This document shows, one piece after another, positions 26,115-33,334 of a stretch of DNA of 64,000 nucleotides (within the stretch, counting starts at the first letter, position 1; each line of letters opens with the position of its first letter). The position numbers and the translations under genes are program-made. This DNA is from Rhizobium sp. 007. Its GTDB lineage: Bacteria; Pseudomonadota; Alphaproteobacteria; Rhizobiales; Rhizobiaceae. The stretch is taken from the NCBI RefSeq assembly GCF_015353075.1, contig NZ_CP064188.1, positions 1,302,001 through 1,366,000 of the forward strand, read 5' to 3'. The notes under the pieces were generated by a model. That model was not told where the DNA came from, did not search any database, and worked only from the letters and a program-made list of their open reading frames with translations.

Positions 26115-26885
26115 TCAATAAATGCTGAACGGGAAATAAGCGTCGTTGATGCGGTCGTAGACACCGTTGAGTTTAATCTGCCTCAGTGCGGCATTCACCT
26201 TCTGGATCAGGCCCGAGTTTCCCTTCTTCGCGGTGATGTGCGCCGAACTTTGAAGAAACTCGCTGGAGATTGGATCTCCCACATATCCAAAGCGCGCACC
26301 TTCCGTGGTCTGCAGGAAGCTCAAAAGTTCAATGGCATCGCCGATCAAGAGATCGGCCTGGTTGTCCAGAAGAAGGCGTTGGGCACCGGGTTGATCCTTG
26401 GCCAGCAAGGCCTTGCTTGCACCATAGGCCTTTTGCAAATACTCCGCCTGGATCGTGTCCTGTGCTGCCGCAATCCGGACGCCGGAGAGGGCTGCCGGCG
26501 CACTATCCTGGAACTTTTCAGCGTCGCCGACCAGCACCGAATGAGAACGGTAGTATGGAGCGGAGAACTCCATTTTTTGAGCGCGCTCTTCGGTAAACGC
26601 CATGCTTGCGACGATCATGTCGTATTTATCATCCGACAAGCCTTGAACGATCTCGGTCCAGGGGACGGCGACAAACGTGCAATCAACGGCCATTTGCTGG
26701 CAAAGCGCTTTGGCGATATCGACGTCGAAACCAGCAAGCTGACCGGATGCATCCTGAAAATTAAATGGTGGGTATGCGCCCTCCGTCGCGACTCGGAGCT
26801 TTTCATTCGCCGTCGCGAGATCAATCGAGCCTGCGAAAAAAAGTACTGCTGCAAGTGCGAACCGGCCGATCATCTGTTCCCCCAT
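26115..26885 (-). CDS. Periplasmic amino-acid-type solute-binding protein
   Basis: A 256-residue protein of the bacterial extracellular solute-binding family 3. The signal peptide is RFALAAVLFFAGSIDLATA. Family motifs are LRVATEGAYPPFNFQDASGQLAGFDVDI split across 36-62, VPWTEIVQGLSDDKYDMIVA and a YFPFS end. The class usually binds lysine/arginine/ornithine/histidine-like amino acids, but the ligand cannot be read here. ATG at 26885 is chosen for AAAGGA about 6 bases upstream; the ATG at 26903 has none. No permease or ATPase gene is adjacent, and the next gene is a diguanylate cyclase, so a sensory role is likely. Confidence 0.88.
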   Translation of the reverse strand: MGEQMIGRFALAAVLFFAGSIDLATANEKLRVATEGAYPPFNFQDASGQLAGFDVDIAKALCQQMAVDCTFVAVPWTEIVQGLSDDKYDMIVASMAFTEERAQKMEFSAPYYRSHSVLVGDAEKFQDSAPAALSGVRIAAAQDTIQAEYLQKAYGASKALLAKDQPGAQRLLLDNQADLLIGDAIELLSFLQTTEGARFGYVGDPISSEFLQSSAHITAKKGNSGLIQKVNAALRQIKLNGVYDRINDAYFPFSIY

Positions 26886-26989
26886 CTTCCGTCCTTTGAA
26901 CATATTAGAAGGAAATAGATAACAAACGATGATGGCATCCCATCGATTTCAACGAATTTGGGGCCAAATCCGAGGTTCCATTCGCACCC

Positions 26990-27409
26990 AGGGCGCCACT
27001 CGGCACCATCTCATTTTAAAGATGTCAGCGTCCAGCATCGCAGGACACGCTGGCGGAATACCGGCATCGTTTGCCGTCGGCCAAATCGTCGGACTTGTCG
27101 TTGCGAACGCGCCGGCAAAACCACACCACTCAATGCGATCGCCGAAGAGCTTCCCTTCGGCGGCAATCCTGTGGGGCTGAAGACCATGTCGCAAAGACGC
27201 AGGCGACGGTGCTGATCGCAATCCACGATTTCATCCCCGGCCGCGCTGCACAGCGACACCATTTTGCTGTTGCGCGCGGTGCGACTTGCGGGATTGGACA
27301 CATTCGAGACTGTCGTTACACCGGAAACCCTTCACGGGTTTATGGAATCGCGGCCAAATTTGTCACGTCCCGATTCGGCACGCTCATGATTTTGCCGCTT
27401 TCGCCGTGA
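26990..27409 (+). pseudogene. Decayed ABC transporter ATPase (FecE/HmuV-like)
   Basis: Pieces of an ABC ATPase can be read in changing frames: FAVGQIVGLVVANA before the P-loop, GKTTPLNAIAEELPFGG after a one-base slip, then VAKTQATVLIAIHD (the switch region) and TILLLRAVRLAG with VVTPETLHGFMES at the C-terminus. The middle of about 300-400 bases, including the signature motif and Walker B, is deleted. The TPETL ending is typical of iron-siderophore or cobalamin importer ATPases. It is certainly not functional. The exact ends are approximate. The remaining bases to 27637 hold the regulator's upstream region. Confidence 0.55.
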
Positions 27410-27519
27410 TCGCCATCAACCAACCAACCGAGCTTGGCAACGTTCGGCGCTCCGGAACATCCGGCAGATGTAGCGTCATCGCCCCATTTGACGCTGCGTC
27501 GGATGCACCCCAGAACACC

Positions 27520-27543
27520 AACTGTCGCACGACTGCGACAGTT
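27520..27543. promoter_or_regulatory. Perfect palindrome upstream of the AcoR-like regulator
   Basis: AACTGTCGCA and TGCGACAGTT form 10-bp perfect inverted arms around CGAC. The core TGTCGCA-N4-TGCGACA recurs upstream of the aldehyde dehydrogenase at 28631-28648. A further half site TGCGACA is at 27554-27560. The centre is about 105 bases before the regulator start. It is probably the regulator's own binding site. Confidence 0.7.
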
Positions 27544-27637
27544 CGGCGAGCCATGCGACAATCTTCATATTCCAGAAGCATTGCAGAAACCCGTGACTTC
27601 CGACAGATTGCTCTTGCGTGTTCCGTGGGAGGAGCCG

Positions 27638-28597
27638 ATGCACGAACACTCCGCACATGCGGGTCATGTCTATACATGCGCGCAGCAGAAATCAGCGGCG
27701 GCAAGTTCACCAATTGTGGCTTCATGGCGGCGTTGCATGACCATGCATCAGCTGGCGCCGGAAGATGTGCGCATACCTTTGCGGCTCACCGATCACGAGT
27801 TTCGGCAGGCACGCGAGCAATCGGAACAACTGATCAAGGATGCTGCAGACGAGCTCGACCGGCTTTTTACGACGGTCGGTAAGGCCGGCTGCTGCTTGCT
27901 GCTCACGGACCGCAACGGCATTGCGCTGGAACGGCGGGGCAACGCCGGCGACGACAAGGAGTTTCACGATCTCGGCCTCTGGACCGGATCGATTTGGACG
28001 GAGGCAAGCATTGGAACGAACGGCATCGGCACTGCGCTGGCCGACGAACGCGCCGTTGCGATCTTCCGTGACCAGCATTTCTTCTGTTCCAATATCCGGC
28101 TCAGCTGTACGACCGCGCCGATCCGCGATCATCGCGGCCAGCTCGCAGCCGCACTCGACATTTCCACCTGCCGCGACGATGTCAACGAGATGACGTTGTC
28201 GATCCTGTCGCAGACCGTGCGCGACGCAGCCCTTCGCATCGAGCTCAATATCTTCCGGAGCGCCTTTACCGGCGCACGTTTCCTGATGGTCCCCTCAGGC
28301 GCGAATTCGGCGGCCGCCTTGCTTGCCGTGGACAAGCACGACCTCGTGCTCGGAGCTACCCGCGCGGCGCGGCTGGCACTGAAGCTCGACGACCGGCAGA
28401 TTGCGGCGGGCATTCCCGCGGCCGATGCGCTTCATGAAAGCTGCGCCGCAAACGGCAAGGCTCTTCTGGAAGCTGAGCGTGCGGCGCTTTTGCGCGCCCT
28501 CACCCGAACCAACGGCAACGTCTCGCGGGCTGCGATGGATCTTGGCATGAGCCGGGCAACCCTTCATCGCAAGATGAAGAAGCTCAATCTCCACTGA
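27638..28597 (+). CDS. GAF/Fis-type transcriptional regulator (AcoR-like, no AAA+ domain)
   Basis: A 319-residue regulator. Its N-terminal part has PIVASWRRCMTMHQLAPED, as in AcoR-type activators, then a GAF-like sensor (LLLTDRNGIALERRG, TEASIGTNGIGTALAD). The C-terminus is a Fis-type helix-turn-helix with ALTRTNGNVSRAAMDLGMSR. The central AAA+ sigma-54-activating domain of full AcoR is absent, with only a short linker in its place, so it probably works with ordinary sigma factors. The ATG at 27638 has GGGAGGAG 4-6 bases upstream. It lies 156 bases before the aldehyde dehydrogenase and shares palindromic sites with it. Confidence 0.85.
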   Translation: MHEHSAHAGHVYTCAQQKSAAASSPIVASWRRCMTMHQLAPEDVRIPLRLTDHEFRQAREQSEQLIKDAADELDRLFTTVGKAGCCLLLTDRNGIALERRGNAGDDKEFHDLGLWTGSIWTEASIGTNGIGTALADERAVAIFRDQHFFCSNIRLSCTTAPIRDHRGQLAAALDISTCRDDVNEMTLSILSQTVRDAALRIELNIFRSAFTGARFLMVPSGANSAAALLAVDKHDLVLGATRAARLALKLDDRQIAAGIPAADALHESCAANGKALLEAERAALLRALTRTNGNVSRAAMDLGMSRATLHRKMKKLNLH

Positions 28598-28630
28598 ACG
28601 TCTCTTGTTCTTTCCGAAGTGCGATTATCA

Positions 28631-28648
28631 TGTCGCAACGCTGCGACA
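28631..28648. promoter_or_regulatory. Operator palindrome upstream of aldehyde dehydrogenase
   Basis: TGTCGCA-ACGC-TGCGACA is a perfect 7-bp inverted repeat with the same arms and spacer length as the site at 27523-27540. It lies about 106 bases before the dehydrogenase start. The shared design implies one regulator for both, most simply the adjacent AcoR-like protein. No sigma-54 -24/-12 promoter was found between it and the gene. Confidence 0.7.
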
Positions 28649-28753
28649 CTGTGCACTGCAACAATACCCCGCCAGTCTGGTTCGTACGGCAAAAGATGCT
28701 CAGAATTCCTCCACTGGTTCACTCCTGAACCTGGCTCATCTAGGGAGGATGAC

Positions 28754-30262
28754 ATGCTGCATCAGAAGATCGTCGAATCGCCGTTCAAGTTGAAATACGG
28801 CAACTTCATCGGGGGCGAGTGGCGCGAGCCGATCGAAGGCAAATACTTCGACAACATCACGCCGGTCACAGGCGGCAAGCTTTGCGAAATTGCACGCTCC
28901 GACGAAAAGGACGTCAACGCGGCGCTCGATGCGGCCCATGCCGCGAAGGACAAATGGGCGAAGACTTCGGCTGCCGAACGCTCGAATATCCTGATGAAGA
29001 TCGCCCAGCGCATGGAGGACAAGCTGGATTTGCTCGCCCAGGCCGAGACGTGGGACAACGGCAAACCGATCCGCGAGACAATGGCGGCCGACATTCCGCT
29101 TGCCATCGACCACTTCCGTTATTTTGCTGCCTGCATACGTGCACAGGAAGGCTCTATCGGCGAAATCGACCACGACACCGTCGCCTATCACTTCCACGAG
29201 CCGCTTGGCGTCGTCGGCCAGATCATTCCTTGGAACTTCCCCATCCTGATGGCAGCCTGGAAGCTTGCTCCGGCCCTTGCGGCCGGCAATTGCGTGGTTC
29301 TCAAGCCGGCCGAACAGACACCGGCTTCGATTCTCGTGTGGGCCGAACTCGTCGGCGATCTGCTACCGCCAGGTGTCCTCAATATCGTCAATGGTTTCGG
29401 CCTGGAAGCCGGCAAGCCGCTTGCGGCCAGCCCGCGCATCGCCAAGATCGCCTTCACGGGCGAGACCTCGACCGGCCGACTGATCATGCAATATGCCAGC
29501 CAGAACCTCATTCCCATGACCCTCGAACTCGGCGGCAAGTCGCCAAATATCTTCTTCGCCGACGTCATGGCCGAAGACGACGATTTCCTTGACAAGGCGC
29601 TGGAAGGCTTTGCGATGTTTGCGCTGAACCAGGGCGAAGTCTGCACCTGCCCCAGCCGCGCCCTGGTTGAGGAATCGATCTATGACCGCTTCATGGAAAG
29701 GGCCGTCAAGCGCGTCGAAGCCATCAAGCAGGGCAACCCGCTCGACAGCGCGACAATGATCGGCGCGCAGGCATCGAACGAACAGTTAGGGAAGATCCTC
29801 GCCTATCTCGACATCGGCAAGCAGGAAGGAGCCGAAGTCCTGGCGGGGGGCACGCGCAACGATCTCGGCGGCGAACTTGCCAACGGCTATTACGTCAAAC
29901 CGACGATCTTCAGGGGGCATAACAGGATGCGCATCTTCCAGGAAGAGATCTTCGGCCCGGTGGTATCGGTCACGACCTTCAAGAATGAGAATGAAGCGCT
30001 GGAGATCGCCAACGACACGCTTTACGGCCTGGGAGCAGGCGTTTGGACGCGTGACGGAAGCCGCGCCTACCGCTTCGGTCGCGAGATCCAGGCGGGCCGC
30101 GTCTGGACGAATTGCTACCACGCCTATCCGGCGCATGCAGCATTCGGCGGCTACAAGCAGTCTGGTATCGGCCGCGAAACGCATAAGATGATGCTTGACC
30201 ATTACCAGCAGACCAAGAACATGCTCGTGAGCTACAGCCCGAAGGCGCTCGGCTTCTTCTGA
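28754..30262 (+). CDS. NAD-dependent aldehyde dehydrogenase (ExaC/acetaldehyde type)
   Basis: A 502-residue aldehyde dehydrogenase. The general base is Glu258 in [10 protein letters not shown] and the catalytic cysteine is Cys297 in NQGEVCTC. The start YGNFIGGEW and end [24 protein letters not shown] are typical of the ExaC/AldB-like group used for acetaldehyde and other short aldehydes. The linked AcoR-like regulator and the downstream DUF779 gene are the usual partners of this group, so ethanol or acetaldehyde oxidation is likely. The ATG at 28754 has AGGGAGGA about 5 bases upstream. A strong terminator follows the gene. Confidence 0.93.
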   Translation: MLHQKIVESPFKLKYGNFIGGEWREPIEGKYFDNITPVTGGKLCEIARSDEKDVNAALDAAHAAKDKWAKTSAAERSNILMKIAQRMEDKLDLLAQAETWDNGKPIRETMAADIPLAIDHFRYFAACIRAQEGSIGEIDHDTVAYHFHEPLGVVGQIIPWNFPILMAAWKLAPALAAGNCVVLKPAEQTPASILVWAELVGDLLPPGVLNIVNGFGLEAGKPLAASPRIAKIAFTGETSTGRLIMQYASQNLIPMTLELGGKSPNIFFADVMAEDDDFLDKALEGFAMFALNQGEVCTCPSRALVEESIYDRFMERAVKRVEAIKQGNPLDSATMIGAQASNEQLGKILAYLDIGKQEGAEVLAGGTRNDLGGELANGYYVKPTIFRGHNRMRIFQEEIFGPVVSVTTFKNENEALEIANDTLYGLGAGVWTRDGSRAYRFGREIQAGRVWTNCYHAYPAHAAFGGYKQSGIGRETHKMMLDHYQQTKNMLVSYSPKALGFF

Positions 30263-30286
30263 GGAACGGGTTGATCATAAATTGCT

Positions 30287-30316
30287 GCCTTCTCCCTTTT
30301 CGGGGAGGAGGCTTTT
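30287..30316 (+). terminator. Rho-independent terminator after aldehyde dehydrogenase
   Basis: GCCTTCTCCC pairs with GGGAGGAGGC in a 10-bp stem with one G-T wobble and a short T-rich loop, followed by TTTT at 30313-30316. It sits 24 bases after the stop codon and ahead of the broken DUF779 gene. Confidence 0.7.
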
Positions 30317-30334
30317 CGGCATGAAGGAACCAGG

Positions 30335-30740
30335 ATGGAAACGACCGTTACCGGAGAACCGCGCGTGCTTGCAACGGATGCGGCGCTTGTTCTCATCAGC
30401 GAGATCCGCCGCGACCATCCCGATATCCTGTTTCACCCGTCCGGCGGCTGCTGCGATGGGTCGTCGCCGATTGTGTTACCCGTCAAATAAATTCCGCGTC
30501 GGGGAGACGGATGTGAAACTGGGCGAGATCGGGAGCGTGCCTGTCTATATCAGTGCCCGCCAGTTCGAGGTCTGGAGGCATACGCAACTGATCATCGATG
30601 TCGTCCCCGGCCGCGGCGGCATGTTTTCGCTCGCCAACGGGCGCGAGAAGCGTTTTCTCACCCCCTCGCGCCTTTTGGGCGGCGCGACCTGCGCCATCCC
30701 GGATCAGCGCACAAGCGCTTTCGATGTCCCTAGCGTTTGA
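30335..30740 (+). pseudogene. DUF779 gene broken by a frameshift
   Basis: The start at 30335 encodes VLISEIRRDHPDILFHPSGG followed by CCDGSSPI, the DUF779 signature, and then hits a stop after PVK. The next frame continues exactly where the family would: CYPSNKFRVGETDVKLGEIG, RQFEVWRHTQLIIDVVPGRG and GMFSLANGREKRFL, ending at 30740. One extra T near 30471-30472 explains the break. DUF779 genes accompany acetaldehyde dehydrogenases; function is unknown. This is either a recent mutation or a base-calling error, since the rest of the gene is well preserved. Confidence 0.85.
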
Positions 30741-30771
30741 GAGCTCCATCGGCTGCGCATGTTCGCAAAGC

Positions 30772-31155
30772 TCATTTCTTCGGCGCTTCGAACAGTTCGA
30801 TCGGATTTCCCGCAGGGTCCTCGAGAAGGATCTGCCTGCCGCCCATTCCTTGCACGATTTCGTTGCGGAACCGTGCGCCGGCTTGGCGCAGTGCTGCGAC
30901 CTGTGCCTCTATATCCGCAACTTCGATCTGAATACGATTCCAGCCGCCGGGCTCTGGCTTGCGCCCATCCGGCATCGCCTGTGGTGCTCCGCCTGGTCCG
31001 GTCATTGCGCTTAGGAGAAGGCGAAACCCATCTTTGGTGAGAATGGCGAAGCCTGGCGCGGGACGAAACGCGACAGAGAAGCCGAGATGCTGTTGGTAAA
31101 AATCGACTGCTGCGTCGACGTCGTCAACGATGTAACGCACGCTGATGCCTGACAT
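30772..31155 (-). CDS. VOC-family (glyoxalase/bleomycin-resistance fold) protein
   Basis: A 127-residue protein with the vicinal-oxygen-chelate fold: VRYIVDDVDAAVDFYQQHLGF at the start, PGFAILTKDGFRLLL in the middle and GGRQILLEDPAGNPIELFE at the end, with Glu/Asn/His-type metal positions. It could be a dioxygenase, lyase or resistance protein; the substrate is unknown. The ATG at 31155 has GGAGG about 8 bases upstream. Its stop is convergent with the DUF779 pseudogene 31 bases away. Confidence 0.85.
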   Translation of the reverse strand: MSGISVRYIVDDVDAAVDFYQQHLGFSVAFRPAPGFAILTKDGFRLLLSAMTGPGGAPQAMPDGRKPEPGGWNRIQIEVADIEAQVAALRQAGARFRNEIVQGMGGRQILLEDPAGNPIELFEAPKK

Positions 31156-31230
31156 GGAATTTTCCTCCGTTGTAGCTCTCGTTACTTCACCCCGATAATT
31201 GGCAGATGATTTGCTTTTGCCCAAAGGCCC

Positions 31231-32463
31231 TCAAATGGGATGGAGGAGCGCACCGCTTGCTGCCAGCAGCAAGACGACGATCCAGGGTGGCATCTTCCAG
31301 ACGACAAGCAAGAGGAACCCTGCGAGTGCGAGTGCAAAATCCACGGGCGAGAGTACAGCGTTTGTCCAGACCGGGCTGTAGAGCGCAGCACCAAGGATCC
31401 CGACGACGGCGGCGTTCGCGCCGCACATGGCGGCCTGTGCCGCGGGTCGCAGCCGAAGCGCGTCCCAGAACGGCAGCATGCCGTAGACCAGCAGCAGGCC
31501 CGGCAAAAAGACGGCGACAAGGGCGATGACCGCCCCGGCGAGCCCGTTGGGCGCAGGCCCCATGACCGCGCCGAGATAGGCGGCGAAGGTAAAAAGCGGT
31601 CCGGGCACTGCCTGCGCCAAGCCATAGCCGGCGAGAAAGGCCTCGTTCGTCACCCAACCAGGCGTCACCACTTCCGCCTGAAGCAACGGCAGCACGACAT
31701 GTCCCCCACCGAACACCAGAGAGCCCGAGCGATAGAAGGCGTCGAACAGCGCGACAGCCTCATGGCCGGTGAAGCCGGCAACAAGCGGCGGAACCAAGAA
31801 CAAGACCGCGAAGAAGATGAGCGCGATCGCGCCGCCCCGGCGCGAGACTGGGAAGCTGAGTCGTCCGGCCTGCACAGGGACGTCCGCGCGGCAAAGCCAG
31901 AGCCCGGCAACAGAACCAAGTGCGATCGCGCCGGTCTGGCCGAACGTTCCCCCGATGAACACCGTGATCGCAACGGCGGCCAGCGCAATGCCGGCACGCT
32001 CACGGTCAGGCGTAAGAGCCTTCGCCATACCCCAGATCGCCTGCGAGACAACGGCAACGGCTACCAGCTTCAGGCCGTGCAGGAAGCCTTCTGCTACGGG
32101 TCCGGTGAAAGCCGCGGCACCGAGCGCAAAAACAAGGAGCATGGCGGCCGATGGCATGGTGAAAGCGAACCAGGCTGCGAGCCCGCCAAGCAAGCCGTTG
32201 CCGCGCAGGATACCGAGCGAAAAGCCGAGCTGGCTTGACGCCGGTCCCGGCAGAAATTGGCAAAGCGCCACGAGATCGGCATAGCCGGCCTCGTCGATCC
32301 ATCTGCGCCGGACCACCAACTCGTCCCGGAAATAGCCGAGATGCGCGATCGGTCCGCCGAAGGAGGTCAGCCCGAGCTTCAAGAAGACGCGAAAGACTTC
32401 ACCGGGATTGCCACGCGGGCGCTCGACTGCAAACTCAGGCAGAGCTGTCTGGGAGGATTTCAC
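31231..32463 (-). CDS. chrA: Chromate transporter, two-domain ChrA
   Basis: A 410-residue inner-membrane transporter of the CHR family. The two homologous halves are visible: VFLKLGLTSFGGPIAHLGYF with ALCQFLPGPASSQLGF in the first, and DAFYRSGSLVFGGGHVVLPL with AQAVPGPLFTFAAYLG in the second. About ten to twelve membrane helices are present. It exports chromate, giving resistance. The start is a GTG at 32463 with AAGGAG about 7 bases upstream; it overlaps the 3' end of padR by 29 bases, so expression is tied to the regulator. Confidence 0.92.
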   Translation of the reverse strand: MKSSQTALPEFAVERPRGNPGEVFRVFLKLGLTSFGGPIAHLGYFRDELVVRRRWIDEAGYADLVALCQFLPGPASSQLGFSLGILRGNGLLGGLAAWFAFTMPSAAMLLVFALGAAAFTGPVAEGFLHGLKLVAVAVVSQAIWGMAKALTPDRERAGIALAAVAITVFIGGTFGQTGAIALGSVAGLWLCRADVPVQAGRLSFPVSRRGGAIALIFFAVLFLVPPLVAGFTGHEAVALFDAFYRSGSLVFGGGHVVLPLLQAEVVTPGWVTNEAFLAGYGLAQAVPGPLFTFAAYLGAVMGPAPNGLAGAVIALVAVFLPGLLLVYGMLPFWDALRLRPAAQAAMCGANAAVVGILGAALYSPVWTNAVLSPVDFALALAGFLLLVVWKMPPWIVVLLLAASGALLHPI

Positions 32464-32746
32464 GAAATAGCTCCTTGGCTTTTTCCTTGGCCTTTTCGAG
32501 AGCGACAAGGCCGTAGGGTGTAGCGTTGTAGATCCGCCGGCGCGTGCGGCCCACGCGTTCGATACGTGAGGCCAGATAACCTTTCTTCTCCAGAGAGTGC
32601 AGCATGGGGTAGAGCGTCCCGGCGCTGACTTTGTACCCATGCCGGGCCAGTTCCTCGATCATCCACAGGCCGTGCAGATCGCCCTCGGCGGCGTGATGGA
32701 GCACGTGGAGCCGGATAAAACCGGAAAGAAGATCCTGATATTCCAT
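32435..32746 (-). CDS. PadR-family transcriptional regulator
   Basis: A 103-residue winged-helix repressor of the PadR type: LSGFIRLHVLHHAAEGDLHG, GYKVSAGTLYPMLHSLEKKG (the recognition helix and wing start) and a long C-terminal helix for dimerisation. It is in operon with chrA, which it overlaps, so it probably controls chromate export and itself. A palindrome CGATAT-TCG-ATATCG lies 25-40 bases upstream. PadR genes next to chrA are a common pairing in alphaproteobacteria. Confidence 0.9.
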   Translation of the reverse strand: MEYQDLLSGFIRLHVLHHAAEGDLHGLWMIEELARHGYKVSAGTLYPMLHSLEKKGYLASRIERVGRTRRRIYNATPYGLVALEKAKEKAKELFREILPDSSA

Positions 32747-32770
32747 TCCTCGCCATCAAAAATAGATATT

Positions 32771-32785
32771 CGATATTCGATATCG
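32771..32785. promoter_or_regulatory. Candidate PadR operator
   Basis: CGATAT-TCG-ATATCG is a perfect inverted repeat in an AT-rich patch of repeated GATATTC units (32764-32790), just upstream of padR. Its position overlaps the expected promoter, which suits autorepression. Confidence 0.5.
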
Positions 32786-33134
32786 GGAATCGAGTGTAAC
32801 AGGAAGAGTTCGGCCCGCAAACCCGCCAGCACGAAGCCGGTCGACAAAACCCATTCATAGGAAAATACCGATGGTCAGTGAGGCGACCTGCGCGAAGACA
32901 TCGAGAAAGTAACCCAGACTGCAAGCGATATCCGAAATCGCAGCCGAAGTGCTCGGCGGCCTGAAAAAGGCCTTCAGCGACTACGAACAGACGAACGAGC
33001 CTGCCTGGCGATGATTTGAGGAACGTTGCCTATTCAGCTTTCCATATCATTTGGCGACTATGATCGTCGCGGCTCGCAGCTGAGCTGCCGACTTTCTCAC
33101 CTTTCTGCCCGCAGATCCACGGTCTGCAGCTCTC
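32786..33134. other. 349-base region without an intact gene
   Basis: Fragments of protein-like frames (for example VLGGLKKAFSDYEQTNEPAW near 32950-33014 and EDIEKVTQTASDI near 32897-32935) lie in different frames. A small decayed gene is possible, but I cannot name it. Confidence 0.35.
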
Positions 33135-33234
33135 CGCCTGTTCAAGACAATGGTTCCGGAACCATCGAGGCCTGCATAGGACGTACCGTGCCGGAGTGCA
33201 GGAGAATGGCTGCCCCAGATGTCTTGAACAGGCG
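33135..33234. repeat. 100-bp palindromic element with 15-bp terminal inverted repeats
   Basis: CGCCTGTTCAAGACA (33135-33149) and TGTCTTGAACAGGCG (33220-33234) are perfect inverted repeats. Between them are a perfect 16-bp palindrome ATGGTTCCGGAACCAT (33150-33165) and CCTGCA/TGCAGG arms (33171-33176 and 33197-33202). The whole folds as a closed stem with two inner hairpins. It resembles intergenic mosaic elements known from rhizobia (RIME) in size and design, but I could not compare sequences. Confidence 0.65.
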
Positions 33235-33334
33235 AGGCTTTTGACGGATCGCTACATTTTTATGTCGTGGATCGACTGTAGTCGCGCCATTGCGTGTACT
33301 AGATTCGGCGCAACAAAGTTCGAGGGCGCATGTG

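Noticed and set aside
28649..28753. Sigma-54 promoter before the aldehyde dehydrogenase
   Set aside because: AcoR-type control suggested it, but no TGGCAC-N5-TTGC match was found and the regulator has no AAA+ domain.
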